Assembly (NCBI RefSeq): GCF_005843885.1
Contig: NZ_CP040443.1
Span: forward strand, 186,001-250,000
Length of the DNA stretch: 64,000 nucleotides
Reading direction: 5' to 3'
From: Escherichia sp. E4742
GTDB lineage: Bacteria; Pseudomonadota; Gammaproteobacteria; Enterobacterales; Enterobacteriaceae
The notes beneath the pieces were generated by a model, which was not told the origin of the DNA, did not search any database, and worked only from the letters and a program-made list of their open reading frames with translations. The position numbers and the translations under genes are program-made. Positions 25,720 through 36,039 of this stretch are shown in pieces. Numbering within the stretch: position 1 is the first letter of the stretch; each line of letters starts with the position of its first letter.

Positions 25720-26901
25720 ATGCATAACTCCCCCGCAGTTTCCAGCGCGAAATCGTTTGACCTGACGTCAGCGGCATTTTTAATTGTTGCCTTTCTCACC
25801 GGAATTGCAGGTGCCCTGCAAACCCCGACGCTAAGTATTTTCCTCACTGATGAAGTGCACGCGCGCCCGGCGATGGTGGGATTCTTCTTTACCGGCAGCG
25901 CCGTTATCGGAATTCTGGTCAGTCAGTTTCTCGCCGGACGCTCTGATAAACGCGGCGATCGTAAATCGCTGATTGTCTTTTGCTGCCTGTTAGGCATGCT
26001 GGCCTGTACCCTTTTTGCCTGGAATCGCAACTACTTTGTTTTGTTATTCGTCGGCGTTTTTTTAAGCAGTTTTGGCTCTACCGCCAACCCGCAAATGTTT
26101 GCTCTTGCTCGTGAACATGCCGACAAAACCGGGCGTGAAGCGGTGATGTTCAGCTCTTTTTTACGCGCCCAGGTATCGTTAGCGTGGGTCATTGGCCCGC
26201 CGCTGGCGTATGCCTTAGCGATGGGATTCAGCTTTACGGTAATGTATCTCAGCGCGGCGGTGGCGTTTATTGTCTGCGGCGTGATGGTGTGGTTGTTTTT
26301 ACCGTCGATGCAAAAAGAGCTTCCGCTGGCGACCGGCACGGTTGAAGCGCCGCGCCGTAACCGTCGCGATACGCTGCTGCTGTTTGTGATTTGTACATTG
26401 ATGTGGGGCTCGAACAGCCTGTACATCATCAACATGCCGCTATTTATTATCAACGAACTGCATCTTCCTGAGAAACTGGCGGGCGTGATGATGGGGACCG
26501 CAGCCGGGCTGGAAATTCCGACCATGTTGATTGCCGGATATTTTGCCAAACGTCTGGGTAAGCGCTTCTTAATGCGCGTTGCCGCCGTAGGTGGCATCTG
26601 TTTTTACGCAGGTATGCTGATGGCGCATTCACCTGTCATTCTGTTGGGCTTACAGCTGCTGAATGCTATTTTTATCGGCATTCTGGGCGGCATCGGGATG
26701 CTCTATTTTCAGGATTTGATGCCCGGTCAGGCAGGTTCAGCCACCACGCTCTATACCAATACGTCGCGCGTGGGCTGGATCATCGCAGGATCAGTGGCGG
26801 GCATCGTCGCCGAGATCTGGAATTATCACGCGGTGTTCTGGTTTGCGATGGTGATGATTATCGCCACCCTGTTTTGCTTGCTGCGGATTAAAGATGTTTA
26901 A
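25720..26901 (+). CDS. setB: Sugar efflux transporter SetB
   Basis: A 393-residue, 12-helix MFS exporter of the SET family, which pumps out lactose, glucose and related sugars. It has GFFFTGSAVIGILVSQFLAG and the loop motif RSDKRGDRKSL (2-3 loop), and the family's LYFQDLMPGQAGSATTLYTN. Length is normal. Its stop codon overlaps the stop codon of the convergent yeiW gene. Confidence 0.96.
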   Translation: MHNSPAVSSAKSFDLTSAAFLIVAFLTGIAGALQTPTLSIFLTDEVHARPAMVGFFFTGSAVIGILVSQFLAGRSDKRGDRKSLIVFCCLLGMLACTLFAWNRNYFVLLFVGVFLSSFGSTANPQMFALAREHADKTGREAVMFSSFLRAQVSLAWVIGPPLAYALAMGFSFTVMYLSAAVAFIVCGVMVWLFLPSMQKELPLATGTVEAPRRNRRDTLLLFVICTLMWGSNSLYIINMPLFIINELHLPEKLAGVMMGTAAGLEIPTMLIAGYFAKRLGKRFLMRVAAVGGICFYAGMLMAHSPVILLGLQLLNAIFIGILGGIGMLYFQDLMPGQAGSATTLYTNTSRVGWIIAGSVAGIVAEIWNYHAVFWFAMVMIIATLFCLLRIKDV

Positions 26902-27152
26902 GGCGCGGTCAACATTTCCAGATCGATAAGCCAGGTCATGGCCTGCTGACGCGTGTTACCGCACATTTCAGCACTGGCCTGCAAGCCTGCGCAAACTTTC
27001 GGCCGTAGTGGAGATGTGAAAATTTTACAGCGCTGCTGTTTATCAAGCTGAATGCAGGGCGTATTGGCGGGCTTGCCATCTGGCATACCGGGAATAGGAC
27101 TGGAGATTGAGGGGGCGGTGCAACACGCCCCGCAACCCGGACGGCATTCCAT
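26898..27152 (-). CDS. yeiW: YeiW, YkgJ-type cysteine-cluster protein
   Basis: An 84-residue small protein with eight cysteines arranged [30 protein letters not shown] and EMCG, the pattern of the UPF0153/YkgJ zinc- or iron-binding family. Function is unknown. It is divergent from efpL and convergent with setB. It is intact and of the length known from E. coli. Confidence 0.9.
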
Positions 27153-27306
27153 ACGTTGTTCTCTTAAGGTTAACCACCGGATTGAGGAGCGCGCACATTA
27201 CCACCTTTTTGGCACCAGCAAAAGTGCGAATACCACTTGCCTGAAAGGCCCGTCGCGAGTAGTTTGTCGCGATATTTTTGACATTTTCGACAACAGGAAT
27301 TTTTCG

Positions 27307-27879
27307 ATGCCAAGAGCGAACGAAATTAAAAAAGGTATGGTACTGAATTACAACGGCAAACTGCTGCTGGTTAAGGACATTGATATTCAGTCGCCTACCG
27401 CCCGCGGTGCCGCTACGCTGTACAAAATGCGTTTTTCAGACGTCCGTACCGGGCTGAAAGTGGAAGAACGCTTTAAAGGCGATGATATCGTTGATACCGT
27501 GACGCTGACCCGCCGCTACGTTGACTTCTCCTACGTCGATGGCAACGAATATGTCTTTATGGATAAAGAAGACTATACCCCGTATACCTTCACTAAAGAT
27601 CAGATTGAAGAAGAACTGCTGTTTATGCCGGAAGGCGGCATGCCAGACATGCAGGTTCTGACCTGGGACGGTCAACTGCTGGCGCTTGAACTGCCGCAGA
27701 CCGTTGATCTGGAAATCGTTGAAACCGCTCCTGGCATCAAAGGCGCTTCTGCCAGTGCCCGTAACAAACCGGCGACCTTGAGCACCGGTCTGGTGATTCA
27801 GGTACCAGAATACTTAAGCCCGGGCGAAAAAATTCGTATCCATATCGAAGAACGCCGTTATATGGGGCGTGCTGACTAA
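27307..27879 (+). CDS. efpL: Elongation factor P-like protein EfpL (YeiP)
   Basis: A 190-residue EF-P paralogue with three beta-barrel domains. I start it at [20 protein letters not shown] (ATG 27307); the open frame extends further upstream to 27052 but that part overlaps yeiW and is not homologous. The residue loop at [12 protein letters not shown] replaces the modified lysine loop of EF-P. It relieves ribosome stalling at proline-rich stretches (family knowledge). A terminator follows. Confidence 0.97.
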
Positions 27880-27897
27880 CTTCAGCCACATTCAGAA

Positions 27898-27927
27898 AAG
27901 GGACAGCTCAGGCTGTCCCTTTTTTAA
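27898..27927 (+). terminator. efpL terminator
   Basis: AAGGGACAGC / GCTGTCCCTT forms a 10-bp stem with a 4-base loop and is followed by TTTTAATTT. Confidence 0.9.
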
Positions 27928-28101
27928 TTTATTATACCAATCCTTCATTTTGCGCTTCCTGAACACCTTTCGCCTGCAATATTCACTTGTAAATTGATCA
28001 TCCTCACACTTCATCGCATTAACAATCCAGACCAATTTCAATTGCTGTCATATAACTTTACACTAGCATTGTTAATCAATCGTTACTAAGACGTGACTTC
28101 T

Positions 28102-29568
28102 ATGAACACAATTGCCTCCACTACGTTCCCGCCTCACATTCACACTCCACGCTACGATCGCCAGCAATTGAAATCCCGTATCGTTCATTTTGGCTTTGGA
28201 GCCTTTCACCGCGCACATCAGGCGTTACTGACCGACCGTGTGCTGAATGCCCAGTGCAGCGATTGGGGGATCTGTGAAATCAGCTTGTTCAGCGGCGATC
28301 GGCTAATGAGCCAACTTCGCGAACAGGATCATTTATATACCGTGTTGGAGAAAGGCGCAGACGGCAACCAGGCGATTATTGTCGGGGCCGTTCATGAATG
28401 CCTGAATGCAAAACTGGATTCCTTAGCGGCGATTATTGAGAAGTTTTGCGAACCGCAGGTGGCAATTGTGTCCCTGACCATTACCGAAAAAGGTTATTGT
28501 ATCGACCCGGCCACCGGGGCGCTCGATACCAATAATTCGCGGATTATTCATGACTTACAAAGCCCGGAAGAACCTCACTCCGCGCCAGGCATTCTTGTCG
28601 AAGCGCTGAAACGCCGTCGTGAACGTGGCCTTGCGCCGTTTACCGTACTTTCCTGCGATAATATTCCCGACAATGGTCATGTGGTGAAAAATGCGGTGCT
28701 GGGGATGGCTGAAAAACGCTCTCCAGAACTTGCCGAGTGGATAAAAGAACACGTCAGCTTTCCGGGAACCATGGTCGACCGCATTGTCCCGGCAGCAACG
28801 GAAGAATCACTGGCAGAAATTAGCCAATATCTGGGCGTGAATGATCCCTGTGCAATTAGCTGCGAGCCGTTTATCCAGTGGGTGGTGGAAGATAACTTCG
28901 TCGCAGGGCGCCCAGCCTGGGAAATCGCAGGTGTACAAATGGTGGTTGATGTCCTGCCGTGGGAAGAGATGAAACTGCGCATGCTTAATGGCAGCCACTC
29001 TTTTCTCGCTTATCTTGGCTACCTGGCTGGATTCGCCCATATTAGTGATTGCATGCAGGACCGCGCATTTCGCCATGCCGCCAGAACATTAATGCTGGAT
29101 GAGCAAGCGCCAACGCTACGGATTAAAGATGTCGATTTGACATACTATGCGGATACGTTAATTGAACGTTTTGCCAATCCGGCGCTGAAACATAAGACCT
29201 GGCAAATCGCGATGGATGGCAGTCAAAAATTACCGCAACGCATGTTGGCAGGGATTCGCATTCATCTGGCTCGCGAAACAAACTGGCCGTTGCTGGCATT
29301 AGGCGTCGCAGGTTGGATGCGCTATGTGAGCGGCGTAGATGATGCCGGAAAAGCTATCGATGTCCGCGATCCGCTTTACGATAAAATTCACAACCTCGTT
29401 GCGGGCAGTAGCAGTGAACAACGCGTCACTACCCTGCTTTCTTTGCGCGAAGTATTCGGTGATGACCTACCAGATAACCCGCATTTTGTGCAGGCCATCG
29501 AACAAGCCTGGCAACAAATCGCGCAGTTCGGCGCGCATCAGGCGCTATTAAACACCCTCAAAATTTAA
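28102..29568 (+). CDS. yeiQ: YeiQ, mannitol-dehydrogenase-family oxidoreductase
   Basis: A 488-residue polyol/uronate dehydrogenase of the long-chain mannitol dehydrogenase family, related to fructuronate reductase UxuB. HFGFGAFHRAHQ is the dinucleotide-binding N-terminus, and the catalytic segment KLRMLNGSHSFLAYLGY carries the Lys-x4-Asn-x2-His set. I start it at ATG 28102 (MNTIASTTFPPH); an upstream in-frame start at 28093 adds three residues. Substrate is unproven. It has its own promoter region after the efpL terminator. Confidence 0.94.
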   Translation: MNTIASTTFPPHIHTPRYDRQQLKSRIVHFGFGAFHRAHQALLTDRVLNAQCSDWGICEISLFSGDRLMSQLREQDHLYTVLEKGADGNQAIIVGAVHECLNAKLDSLAAIIEKFCEPQVAIVSLTITEKGYCIDPATGALDTNNSRIIHDLQSPEEPHSAPGILVEALKRRRERGLAPFTVLSCDNIPDNGHVVKNAVLGMAEKRSPELAEWIKEHVSFPGTMVDRIVPAATEESLAEISQYLGVNDPCAISCEPFIQWVVEDNFVAGRPAWEIAGVQMVVDVLPWEEMKLRMLNGSHSFLAYLGYLAGFAHISDCMQDRAFRHAARTLMLDEQAPTLRIKDVDLTYYADTLIERFANPALKHKTWQIAMDGSQKLPQRMLAGIRIHLARETNWPLLALGVAGWMRYVSGVDDAGKAIDVRDPLYDKIHNLVAGSSSEQRVTTLLSLREVFGDDLPDNPHFVQAIEQAWQQIAQFGAHQALLNTLKI

Positions 29569-29686
29569 CGATTTCTGCGGTTAAAGCGGATGGAGCATCG
29601 CTTCGTCCGCCCTCTCTCTTCTCTTTTCCGCCTTTTTTAGCCAGGATTAACGCACAGTTAACTCATCTGATTATTGCGGAGCCGTT

Positions 29687-30673
29687 GTGACCAGGACCAA
29701 CCTCATCACCGGTTTTCTCGGCAGCGGGAAAACAACCTCTATTCTTCATCTGCTAGCCCACAAAGATCCCCACGAAAAATGGGCGGTTCTGGTTAATGAA
29801 TTTGGGGAAGTCGGAATTGATGGTGCTTTGCTCGCCGATAGCGGCGCATTGCTTAAAGAGATCCCCGGCGGCTGCATGTGCTGCGTTAATGGTTTACCCA
29901 TGCAGGTAGGGTTGAATACCTTACTGCGCCAGGGGAAACCAGACCGCTTGCTGATAGAGCCGACCGGACTGGGTCATCCGAAACAGATCCTCGATCTGTT
30001 AACCGCGCCGGTCTATGAACCGTGGATCGATCTGCGCGCCACGTTGTGCATTCTCGATCCGCGCCTGCTGCTGGACGAAAAAAGCGTCAGCAATGAAAAC
30101 TTCCGTGATCAACTGGCAGCCGCAGACATCATTGTCGCCAATAAATCCGACCGTGCTACGCCAGAAAGCGAGCAAGCGTTACAGCGCTGGTGGCAACAAA
30201 ACGGTGGCGAACGGCAATTAATTCACAGCGATCATGGGCAAATTGAAGGTCATCTTCTGGATTTACCTCGTCGAAATTTAACTGAGTTGCCCGCCAGCGC
30301 TGCCCATTCGCATCAACATAACGAGAAAAAAGGATTAGCGGCATTAAGCCTGCCAGAGCATCAACGCTGGCGTCGCAGTCTGAATAGCGGACAAGGACAC
30401 CAGGCCTGCGGTTGGATATTCGACGCTGATACCGTGTTCGACACCATTGGCATTCTGGAATGGGCGCGACTTGCGCCGGTCGGACGCGTAAAAGGCGTGA
30501 TGCGGATACCAGAAGGTCTTGTGCGCATCAACCGTCAGGGCGATGACCTGCACATTGAAACGCAAAACGTTGCACCACCAGATAGCCGCATTGAGCTGAT
30601 TTCCAGCAACGAAACTGACTGGAACACCTTACAGAGCGCGCTGTTGAAGCTTCGTTTAGCGACCAACGCGTAA
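29687..30673 (+). CDS. yeiR: YeiR, zinc-binding COG0523 GTPase
   Basis: A 328-residue CobW/COG0523 metallochaperone GTPase. The Walker A motif is GFLGSGKTT (residues 9-17), the metal-binding CxCC motif is GGCMCC, and NKSD is the guanine motif. A short His-rich stretch (AHSHQH) may bind zinc. The start codon is GTG at 29687. It lies 119 bp after yeiQ. The role in zinc handling is family knowledge. Confidence 0.95.
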   Translation: MTRTNLITGFLGSGKTTSILHLLAHKDPHEKWAVLVNEFGEVGIDGALLADSGALLKEIPGGCMCCVNGLPMQVGLNTLLRQGKPDRLLIEPTGLGHPKQILDLLTAPVYEPWIDLRATLCILDPRLLLDEKSVSNENFRDQLAAADIIVANKSDRATPESEQALQRWWQQNGGERQLIHSDHGQIEGHLLDLPRRNLTELPASAAHSHQHNEKKGLAALSLPEHQRWRRSLNSGQGHQACGWIFDADTVFDTIGILEWARLAPVGRVKGVMRIPEGLVRINRQGDDLHIETQNVAPPDSRIELISSNETDWNTLQSALLKLRLATNA

Positions 30674-30711
30674 GGTTGCCTGCGTTTTTCAGTAAGATAA
30701 TTAGAGAAAAT

Positions 30712-31416
30712 ATGATTAAAAATTTGCCGCAAATAGTGCTGTTAAATATTGTCGGCCTCGCGCTGTTTCTTTCTTGGTACATTCCCGTCAATCATGGATT
30801 CTGGTTGCCGATTGACGCGAATATTTTTTATTTTTTTAATCAGAAACTGGTCGAAAGCAAGACTTTTTTATGGCTGGTAGCGTTGACTAATAATCGCGCC
30901 TTCGACGGTTGTTCACTGCTGGCGATGGGAATACTGATGCTGAGTTTCTGGCTGAAAGAAAACGCACCCGGCAGACGGCGTATTGTGATTATTGGCCTGG
31001 TCATGCTGTTAACCGCAGTGGTATTAAACCAATTGGGCCAGGCATTTATTCCGGTAAAACGGGCCAGTCCGACATTGACCTTCACAGATATTAACCGCGT
31101 CAGCGAACTGCTATCTGTTCCAACGAAAGATGCCTCACGAGATAGTTTTCCCGGCGATCATGGCATGATGCTGCTTATTTTTTCCGCTTTTATGTGGCGA
31201 TATTTCGGAAAAGTCGCAGGAGTAATCGCCCTTATTATATTTGTGGTTTTTGCATTTCCCAGAGTGATGATTGGCGCACATTGGTTTACCGATATCATTG
31301 TCGGTTCCATGACGGTGATATTGATTGGCTTGCCCTGGTGGCTAATGACACCTTTAAGTGATCAATTAATCGCCTTTTTTGACAAATCACTGCCTGGAAA
31401 AAATAAACATTCATAA
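30712..31416 (+). CDS. lpxT: Lipid A 1-diphosphate synthase LpxT
   Basis: A 234-residue inner-membrane PAP2-type phosphotransferase that moves phosphate from undecaprenyl pyrophosphate to lipid A on the periplasmic side. The PAP2 signature is split as KRASPTLTF, DSFPGDHGMM and RVMIGAHWFTDIIVG. I use ATG 30712 (MIKNLPQIV) rather than a TTG 36 bp upstream. The end, PGKNKHS, is three residues shorter than the K-12 end as I remember it (KNKHFQNK). The active site is unaffected. Confidence 0.95.
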   Translation: MIKNLPQIVLLNIVGLALFLSWYIPVNHGFWLPIDANIFYFFNQKLVESKTFLWLVALTNNRAFDGCSLLAMGILMLSFWLKENAPGRRRIVIIGLVMLLTAVVLNQLGQAFIPVKRASPTLTFTDINRVSELLSVPTKDASRDSFPGDHGMMLLIFSAFMWRYFGKVAGVIALIIFVVFAFPRVMIGAHWFTDIIVGSMTVILIGLPWWLMTPLSDQLIAFFDKSLPGKNKHS

Positions 31417-31837
31417 AACAAATAACTCACAGTAATTAACATCATCAGGTTTATTTTCATAGTAGGGATAATCCTGATGATGTGCGACTTTGCTCTCGTT
31501 CATTAAGTGAAATGATCATTCTCTAAGCAAATGAATGGATTGCGCATCTTTTAGACAATAGTACTTTAATTGACCAATCCCGTTTATTAACTTTCTGTAT
31601 CACTTTTTCTTATAAAAAATCATGTAAAACCGCTCGCCAAGACCGCGTCAATCGGGTAATCTCGAACACGTTTTGCCTCGGCGGTAGATTATCCTCACAG
31701 CATATAATTTTGTGCGTTAGTCCACAGATTTGGCCTTAAGGAATTGTTTCAACGTGCCCAGGTAATTAGTCTCGTGTCGCTTGGCATTTTTTTATAACGA
31801 TATTTGTCGTTAAGGACTTCAAGGGAAAACAAACAAC
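31417..31837 (+). promoter_or_regulatory. lpxT-mepS intergenic region and long mepS leader
   Basis: A 421-bp gap with no convincing gene. A hairpin with 9-bp arms (ATCATCAGG at 31441-31449 and CCTGATGAT at 31473-31481) lies just after lpxT and may end its transcript. The remainder is AT-rich and likely holds the mepS promoter and a long 5' leader. I see no riboswitch-like structure. Confidence 0.55.
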
Positions 31838-32404
31838 ATGGTCAAATCTCAACCGATTTTGAGATATATCTTGCGCGGGATTCCCGCGATTGCAGTAGCG
31901 GTTCTGCTTTCTGCATGTAGTGCAAATAACACCGCAAAGAATATGCATCCTGAGACACGTGCAGTGGGTAGTGAAACATCATCACTGCAAGCTTCTCAGG
32001 ATGAATTTGAAAATCTGGTTCGTAATGTCGACGTAAAATCGCGAATTATGGATCAGTATGCTGACTGGAAAGGCGTACGTTATCGTCTGGGTGGCAGCAC
32101 TAAAAAAGGTATCGATTGTTCTGGTTTCGTACAGCGTACATTCCGCGAACAATTTGGCTTAGAACTTCCTCGTTCAACTTATGAACAGCAGGAAATGGGC
32201 AAGTCAGTTTCCCGCAGTAATTTGCGTACAGGTGACTTAGTTCTGTTCCGTGCCGGTTCAACTGGACGCCATGTCGGTATTTATATCGGCAACAATCAGT
32301 TCGTTCATGCTTCCACCAGCAGTGGTGTTATTATTTCCAGCATGAATGAGCCGTACTGGAAAAAGCGTTACAACGAAGCACGTCGGGTTCTTAGCCGCAG
32401 CTAA
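31838..32404 (+). CDS. mepS: Murein DD-endopeptidase MepS (Spr)
   Basis: A 188-residue outer-membrane lipoprotein that cuts peptide cross-links in peptidoglycan so the wall can grow. The lipobox is LLSAC at the end of the signal peptide. The C-terminal NlpC/P60 domain has the catalytic Cys in IDCSGFVQR, His in GRHVGIYIG and the second His in FVHASTSSG. Length is normal. It is a known target of the Prc-NlpI protease. A strong terminator follows. Confidence 0.97.
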
Positions 32405-32453
32405 TAAACCGTTTGGATGCAATCCCTTGGCTATCCTGACGAGTTAACTGAAG

Positions 32454-32477
32454 GCACTGCTTAAGCAGTGCTTTTTT
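32454..32477 (+). terminator. mepS terminator
   Basis: GCACTGC-TTAA-GCAGTGC forms a stem followed by TTTTTTG, about 50 bp after the mepS stop. Confidence 0.9.
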
Positions 32478-32586
32478 GTTTTCATTCATCATAGAAAATG
32501 ATGTTTCCGTGCCTTGAACCAGGCTATAGTCCCGTCATTCTCTTCCACTTCAGCGTTGTCGTAATCTCGGGAATATTAACGGAACC

Positions 32587-34143
32587 ATGTTCATACGAGC
32601 TCCCTCTTCCGGACGTAAAATCCTGCTTACCTGCATTATTGCGGGCGTGATGATTGCAATACTGGTCAGCTGTCTTCAGTTTTTGGTTGCCTGGCATAAA
32701 CACGAAGTCAAATACGACACACTGATTACCGACGTACAAAAGTATCTCGATACCTACTTCGCCGACCTGAAATTAACCACTGACCGCCTACAGCCGCTCA
32801 CCTTAGATACCTGTCAGCAGGCTAACCCTGAACTGACTGCCCGCGCGGCGTTTAGCATGAATGTTCGCACATTTGTGCTGGTGAAGGATAAAAAGAGCTT
32901 TTGTTCATCAGCGACGGGGGAGATGGATATACCGCTCAATGAGTTGATCCCGGCGCTCGATATTAACAAAGACGTCGATATGGCGATGTTGCCTGGCACG
33001 CCAATGGTGCCCAACAAACCCACTATCGTCATCTGGTATCGCAACCCTTTATTGAAAAATAGCGGCGTTTTTGCAGCATTAAACCTGCACCTGACGCCAT
33101 ATCTTCTCTATAGCTCTCGTCAGCAAGATTTCGACGGAATCGCACTCATTATTGGCGATACCGTGCTTTCGACATTTTCGTCGCATTTGATGAACGTCCG
33201 TGAGTTATCCGGCAAACCAGTACGCGAAACCAAAATAACAGGCATTCCGCTGACTGTGCGTCTTTATGCTGATGACTGGACATGGAACGATGTGTGGTAT
33301 GCGTTTTTACTGGGCGGTATGAGTGGAACTGTCGTTGGCCTGCTCTGCTATTACCTGATGAGTGTGCGTATGCGCCCTGGCAGAGAAATTATGGCTGCCA
33401 TCAAACGTGAGCAATTTTACCTGGTGTATCAGCCGGTGGTTGATACACAAACGCTGCGGGTCACGGGCCTGGAAGTGCTGCTACGCTGGCGTCACCCTGT
33501 AGCAGGTGAAATCCCGCCGGATGCCTTCATTCAATATGCCGAATCGCAAAAGATGATCGTGCCGCTGACCCAGCATCTGTTTGAGCTTATAGCCCATGAT
33601 GCAGCTGAATTACAAAACGTACTGCCGGTGGGCATAAAGTTTGGCATTAATATCGCACCGGACCATCTGCACAGCGAGAGCTTTAAAGCGGATATACATC
33701 GGCTGCTCGCCTCCCTACCCGCGCACCATTTCCAGATTGTACTGGAGATAACCGAGCGCGATATGCTGAAAGAGCATGAGGCCACAAAACTGTTCGCCTG
33801 GCTGCACTCTGTCGGCGTGGAAATTGCTATTGATGACTTCGGCACCGGACACAGCGCGCTTATCTATCTGGAACGCTTCACGCTCGAGTATCTGAAAATT
33901 GACCGTGGGTTTATCAATGCTATAGGTACGGAAACGGTCACATCTCCGGTGCTTGACGCGGTGCTCATGCTGGCGAAACGTCTCAATATGCTGACGGTTG
34001 CTGAAGGTGTCGAAACACCGGAACAGGCGCGCTGGCTACGTGAGCGCGGTGTTAATTTCCTGCAAGGCTATTGGATTAGCCGCCCCTTACCGATAGATGA
34101 TTTTGTCCGCTGGCTGGAGAAACCGCATACGCCGCAGTGGTAA
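32587..34143 (+). CDS. pdeN: Cyclic-di-GMP phosphodiesterase PdeN (Rtn)
   Basis: A 518-residue inner-membrane enzyme. An N-terminal helix (about 15-38) leads to a periplasmic CSS domain with the redox motif FCSSATGEMD. A second membrane helix lies around 240-260, and a cytoplasmic EAL domain follows (EVLLRWRHP, NIAPDHL, EITERD, DDFGTGHSAL, KIDRGFI, AEGVET). It degrades c-di-GMP. CSS-EAL proteins are controlled by disulfide formation in the periplasm (family knowledge). Confidence 0.95.
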   Translation: MFIRAPSSGRKILLTCIIAGVMIAILVSCLQFLVAWHKHEVKYDTLITDVQKYLDTYFADLKLTTDRLQPLTLDTCQQANPELTARAAFSMNVRTFVLVKDKKSFCSSATGEMDIPLNELIPALDINKDVDMAMLPGTPMVPNKPTIVIWYRNPLLKNSGVFAALNLHLTPYLLYSSRQQDFDGIALIIGDTVLSTFSSHLMNVRELSGKPVRETKITGIPLTVRLYADDWTWNDVWYAFLLGGMSGTVVGLLCYYLMSVRMRPGREIMAAIKREQFYLVYQPVVDTQTLRVTGLEVLLRWRHPVAGEIPPDAFIQYAESQKMIVPLTQHLFELIAHDAAELQNVLPVGIKFGINIAPDHLHSESFKADIHRLLASLPAHHFQIVLEITERDMLKEHEATKLFAWLHSVGVEIAIDDFGTGHSALIYLERFTLEYLKIDRGFINAIGTETVTSPVLDAVLMLAKRLNMLTVAEGVETPEQARWLRERGVNFLQGYWISRPLPIDDFVRWLEKPHTPQW

Positions 34144-34224
34144 GGTGTGCTTGTGTCCCTTATTATTCATAGTTGAAGCATGCCGGATTGCGGCTAATGA
34201 TGAGTAAAAGGAAATCCGTTGCAG

Positions 34225-36039
34225 ATGATTGTGCGCATACTGCTGCTGTTTATCACCCTGTTCACCTTCGGTGCGCAGGCGCAAGCTATCAAGGAAAGCT
34301 ATGCCTTTGCGGTGCTGGGAGAACCCCGGTATGCTTTTAATTTCAACCATTTTGATTATGTGAATCCCGCTGCGCCGAAGGGCGGGCAAATAACGTTATC
34401 CTCCATTGGTACCTTCGATAATTTTAACCGCTATGCACTACGCGGAAACCCCGGCGCACGCACCGAGCAACTGTACGACACGCTATTTACCACTTCCGAT
34501 GACGAACCCGGCAGTTATTATCCGCTGATTGCCGAAAGCGCACGCTATGCTGACGATTATTCCTGGGTAGAAGTCGCTATCAATCCGCGCGCCCGTTTTC
34601 ATGATGGTTCGCCGATTACCGCACGCGACGTTGAGTTTACTTTTCAAAAATTTATGACTGAGGGCGTGCCGCAGTTTCGCCTGGTATACAAAGGCACAAC
34701 GGTCAAAGCCATAGCGCCATTAACCGTGCGTATTGAATTAGCCAAACCAGGCAAAGAAGATATGCTGAGTCTATTTTCGCTGCCGGTATTTCCAGAAAAG
34801 TACTGGAAGGATCATAAACTTAGCGACCCGCTATCTACACCTCCGCTTGCCAGTGGTCCGTACCGCATTACGTCCTGGAAAATGGGGCAAAATATTGTCT
34901 ATTCCCGCGTGAAAGATTACTGGGCGGCCGATTTACCAGTAAACCGTGGACGCTGGAATTTCGACACCATTCGCTACGATTATTATCTCGACGATAATGT
35001 TGCCTTCGAAGCGTTTAAAGCTGGCGCCTTTGATTTACGCATGGAAAACGACGCCAAAAACTGGGCCACGCGCTATACCGGTAAGAATTTCGATAAAAAA
35101 TACATTATCAAAGATGAGCAAAAGAACGAATCAGCCCAGGATACGCGCTGGCTGGCGTTTAATATTCAACGACCGGTATTCAGCGATCGCCGAGTCCGGG
35201 AAGCCATCACCCTCGCCTTTGACTTTGAATGGATGAATAAGGCGTTGTTTTACAATGCCTGGAGTCGCACGAACAGTTATTTTCAGAATACCGAATACGC
35301 GGCCAGAAATTACCCCGACGCCGCTGAGCTGGTGCTTCTGGCGCCAATGAAAAAAGATCTACCGCCAGAAGTGTTCACGCAAATCTACCAGCCACCAGTG
35401 TCCAAAGGCGATGGCTACGACCGTGACAACCTGTTAAAAGCCGACAAACTTCTCAACGATGCAGGCTGGGTGCTGAAAGGTCAGCAACGCGTTAATGCCA
35501 CCACAGGCCAGCCACTCAGCTTTGAATTATTGCTTCCTGCAAGCAGCAATAGTCAGTGGGTATTGCCGTTCCAACATAGCCTGCAACGGCTGGGAATCAA
35601 CATGGACATTCGCAAGGTGGATAACTCGCAAATCACCAACCGAATGCGCAGCCGCGACTATGACATGATGCCGCGCGTGTGGCGGGCGATGCCGTGGCCC
35701 AGTTCCGATTTACAGATTTCCTGGTCATCGGAATATATCAACTCCACTTATAATGCCCCCGGCGTGCAAAGCCAAGTTATCGACTCGCTAATTAACCAAA
35801 TTATTGCCGCCCAGGGAAATAAAGAAAAATTACTGCCTCTGGGGCGCGCCCTGGATCGCGTATTAACGTGGAATTATTACATGTTGCCGATGTGGTACAT
35901 GGCGGAAGACCGTCTCGCCTGGTGGGATAAATTCTCCCAGCCGGCCGTGCGCCCCATCTATAGCCTCGGTATCGATACCTGGTGGTATGACGTCAATAAA
36001 GCGGCCAAACTGCCGTCCGCCAGCAAACAGGGAGAGTAG
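34225..36039 (+). CDS. yejA: Periplasmic peptide-binding protein YejA
   Basis: A 604-residue extracellular solute-binding protein of family 5 (OppA/DppA type). The signal peptide is [16 protein letters not shown] with cleavage after AQA. The mature protein has the family motif [34 protein letters not shown] use ATG 34225; a TTG two codons earlier also opens the frame. It is the first gene of yejABEF, an importer used by microcin C (family knowledge). Confidence 0.96.

Noticed and set aside
27052..27306. An N-terminal extension of efpL by 85 codons
   Set aside because: The extra part overlaps yeiW on the other strand and has no EF-P homology; the ATG at 27307 matches the family start.
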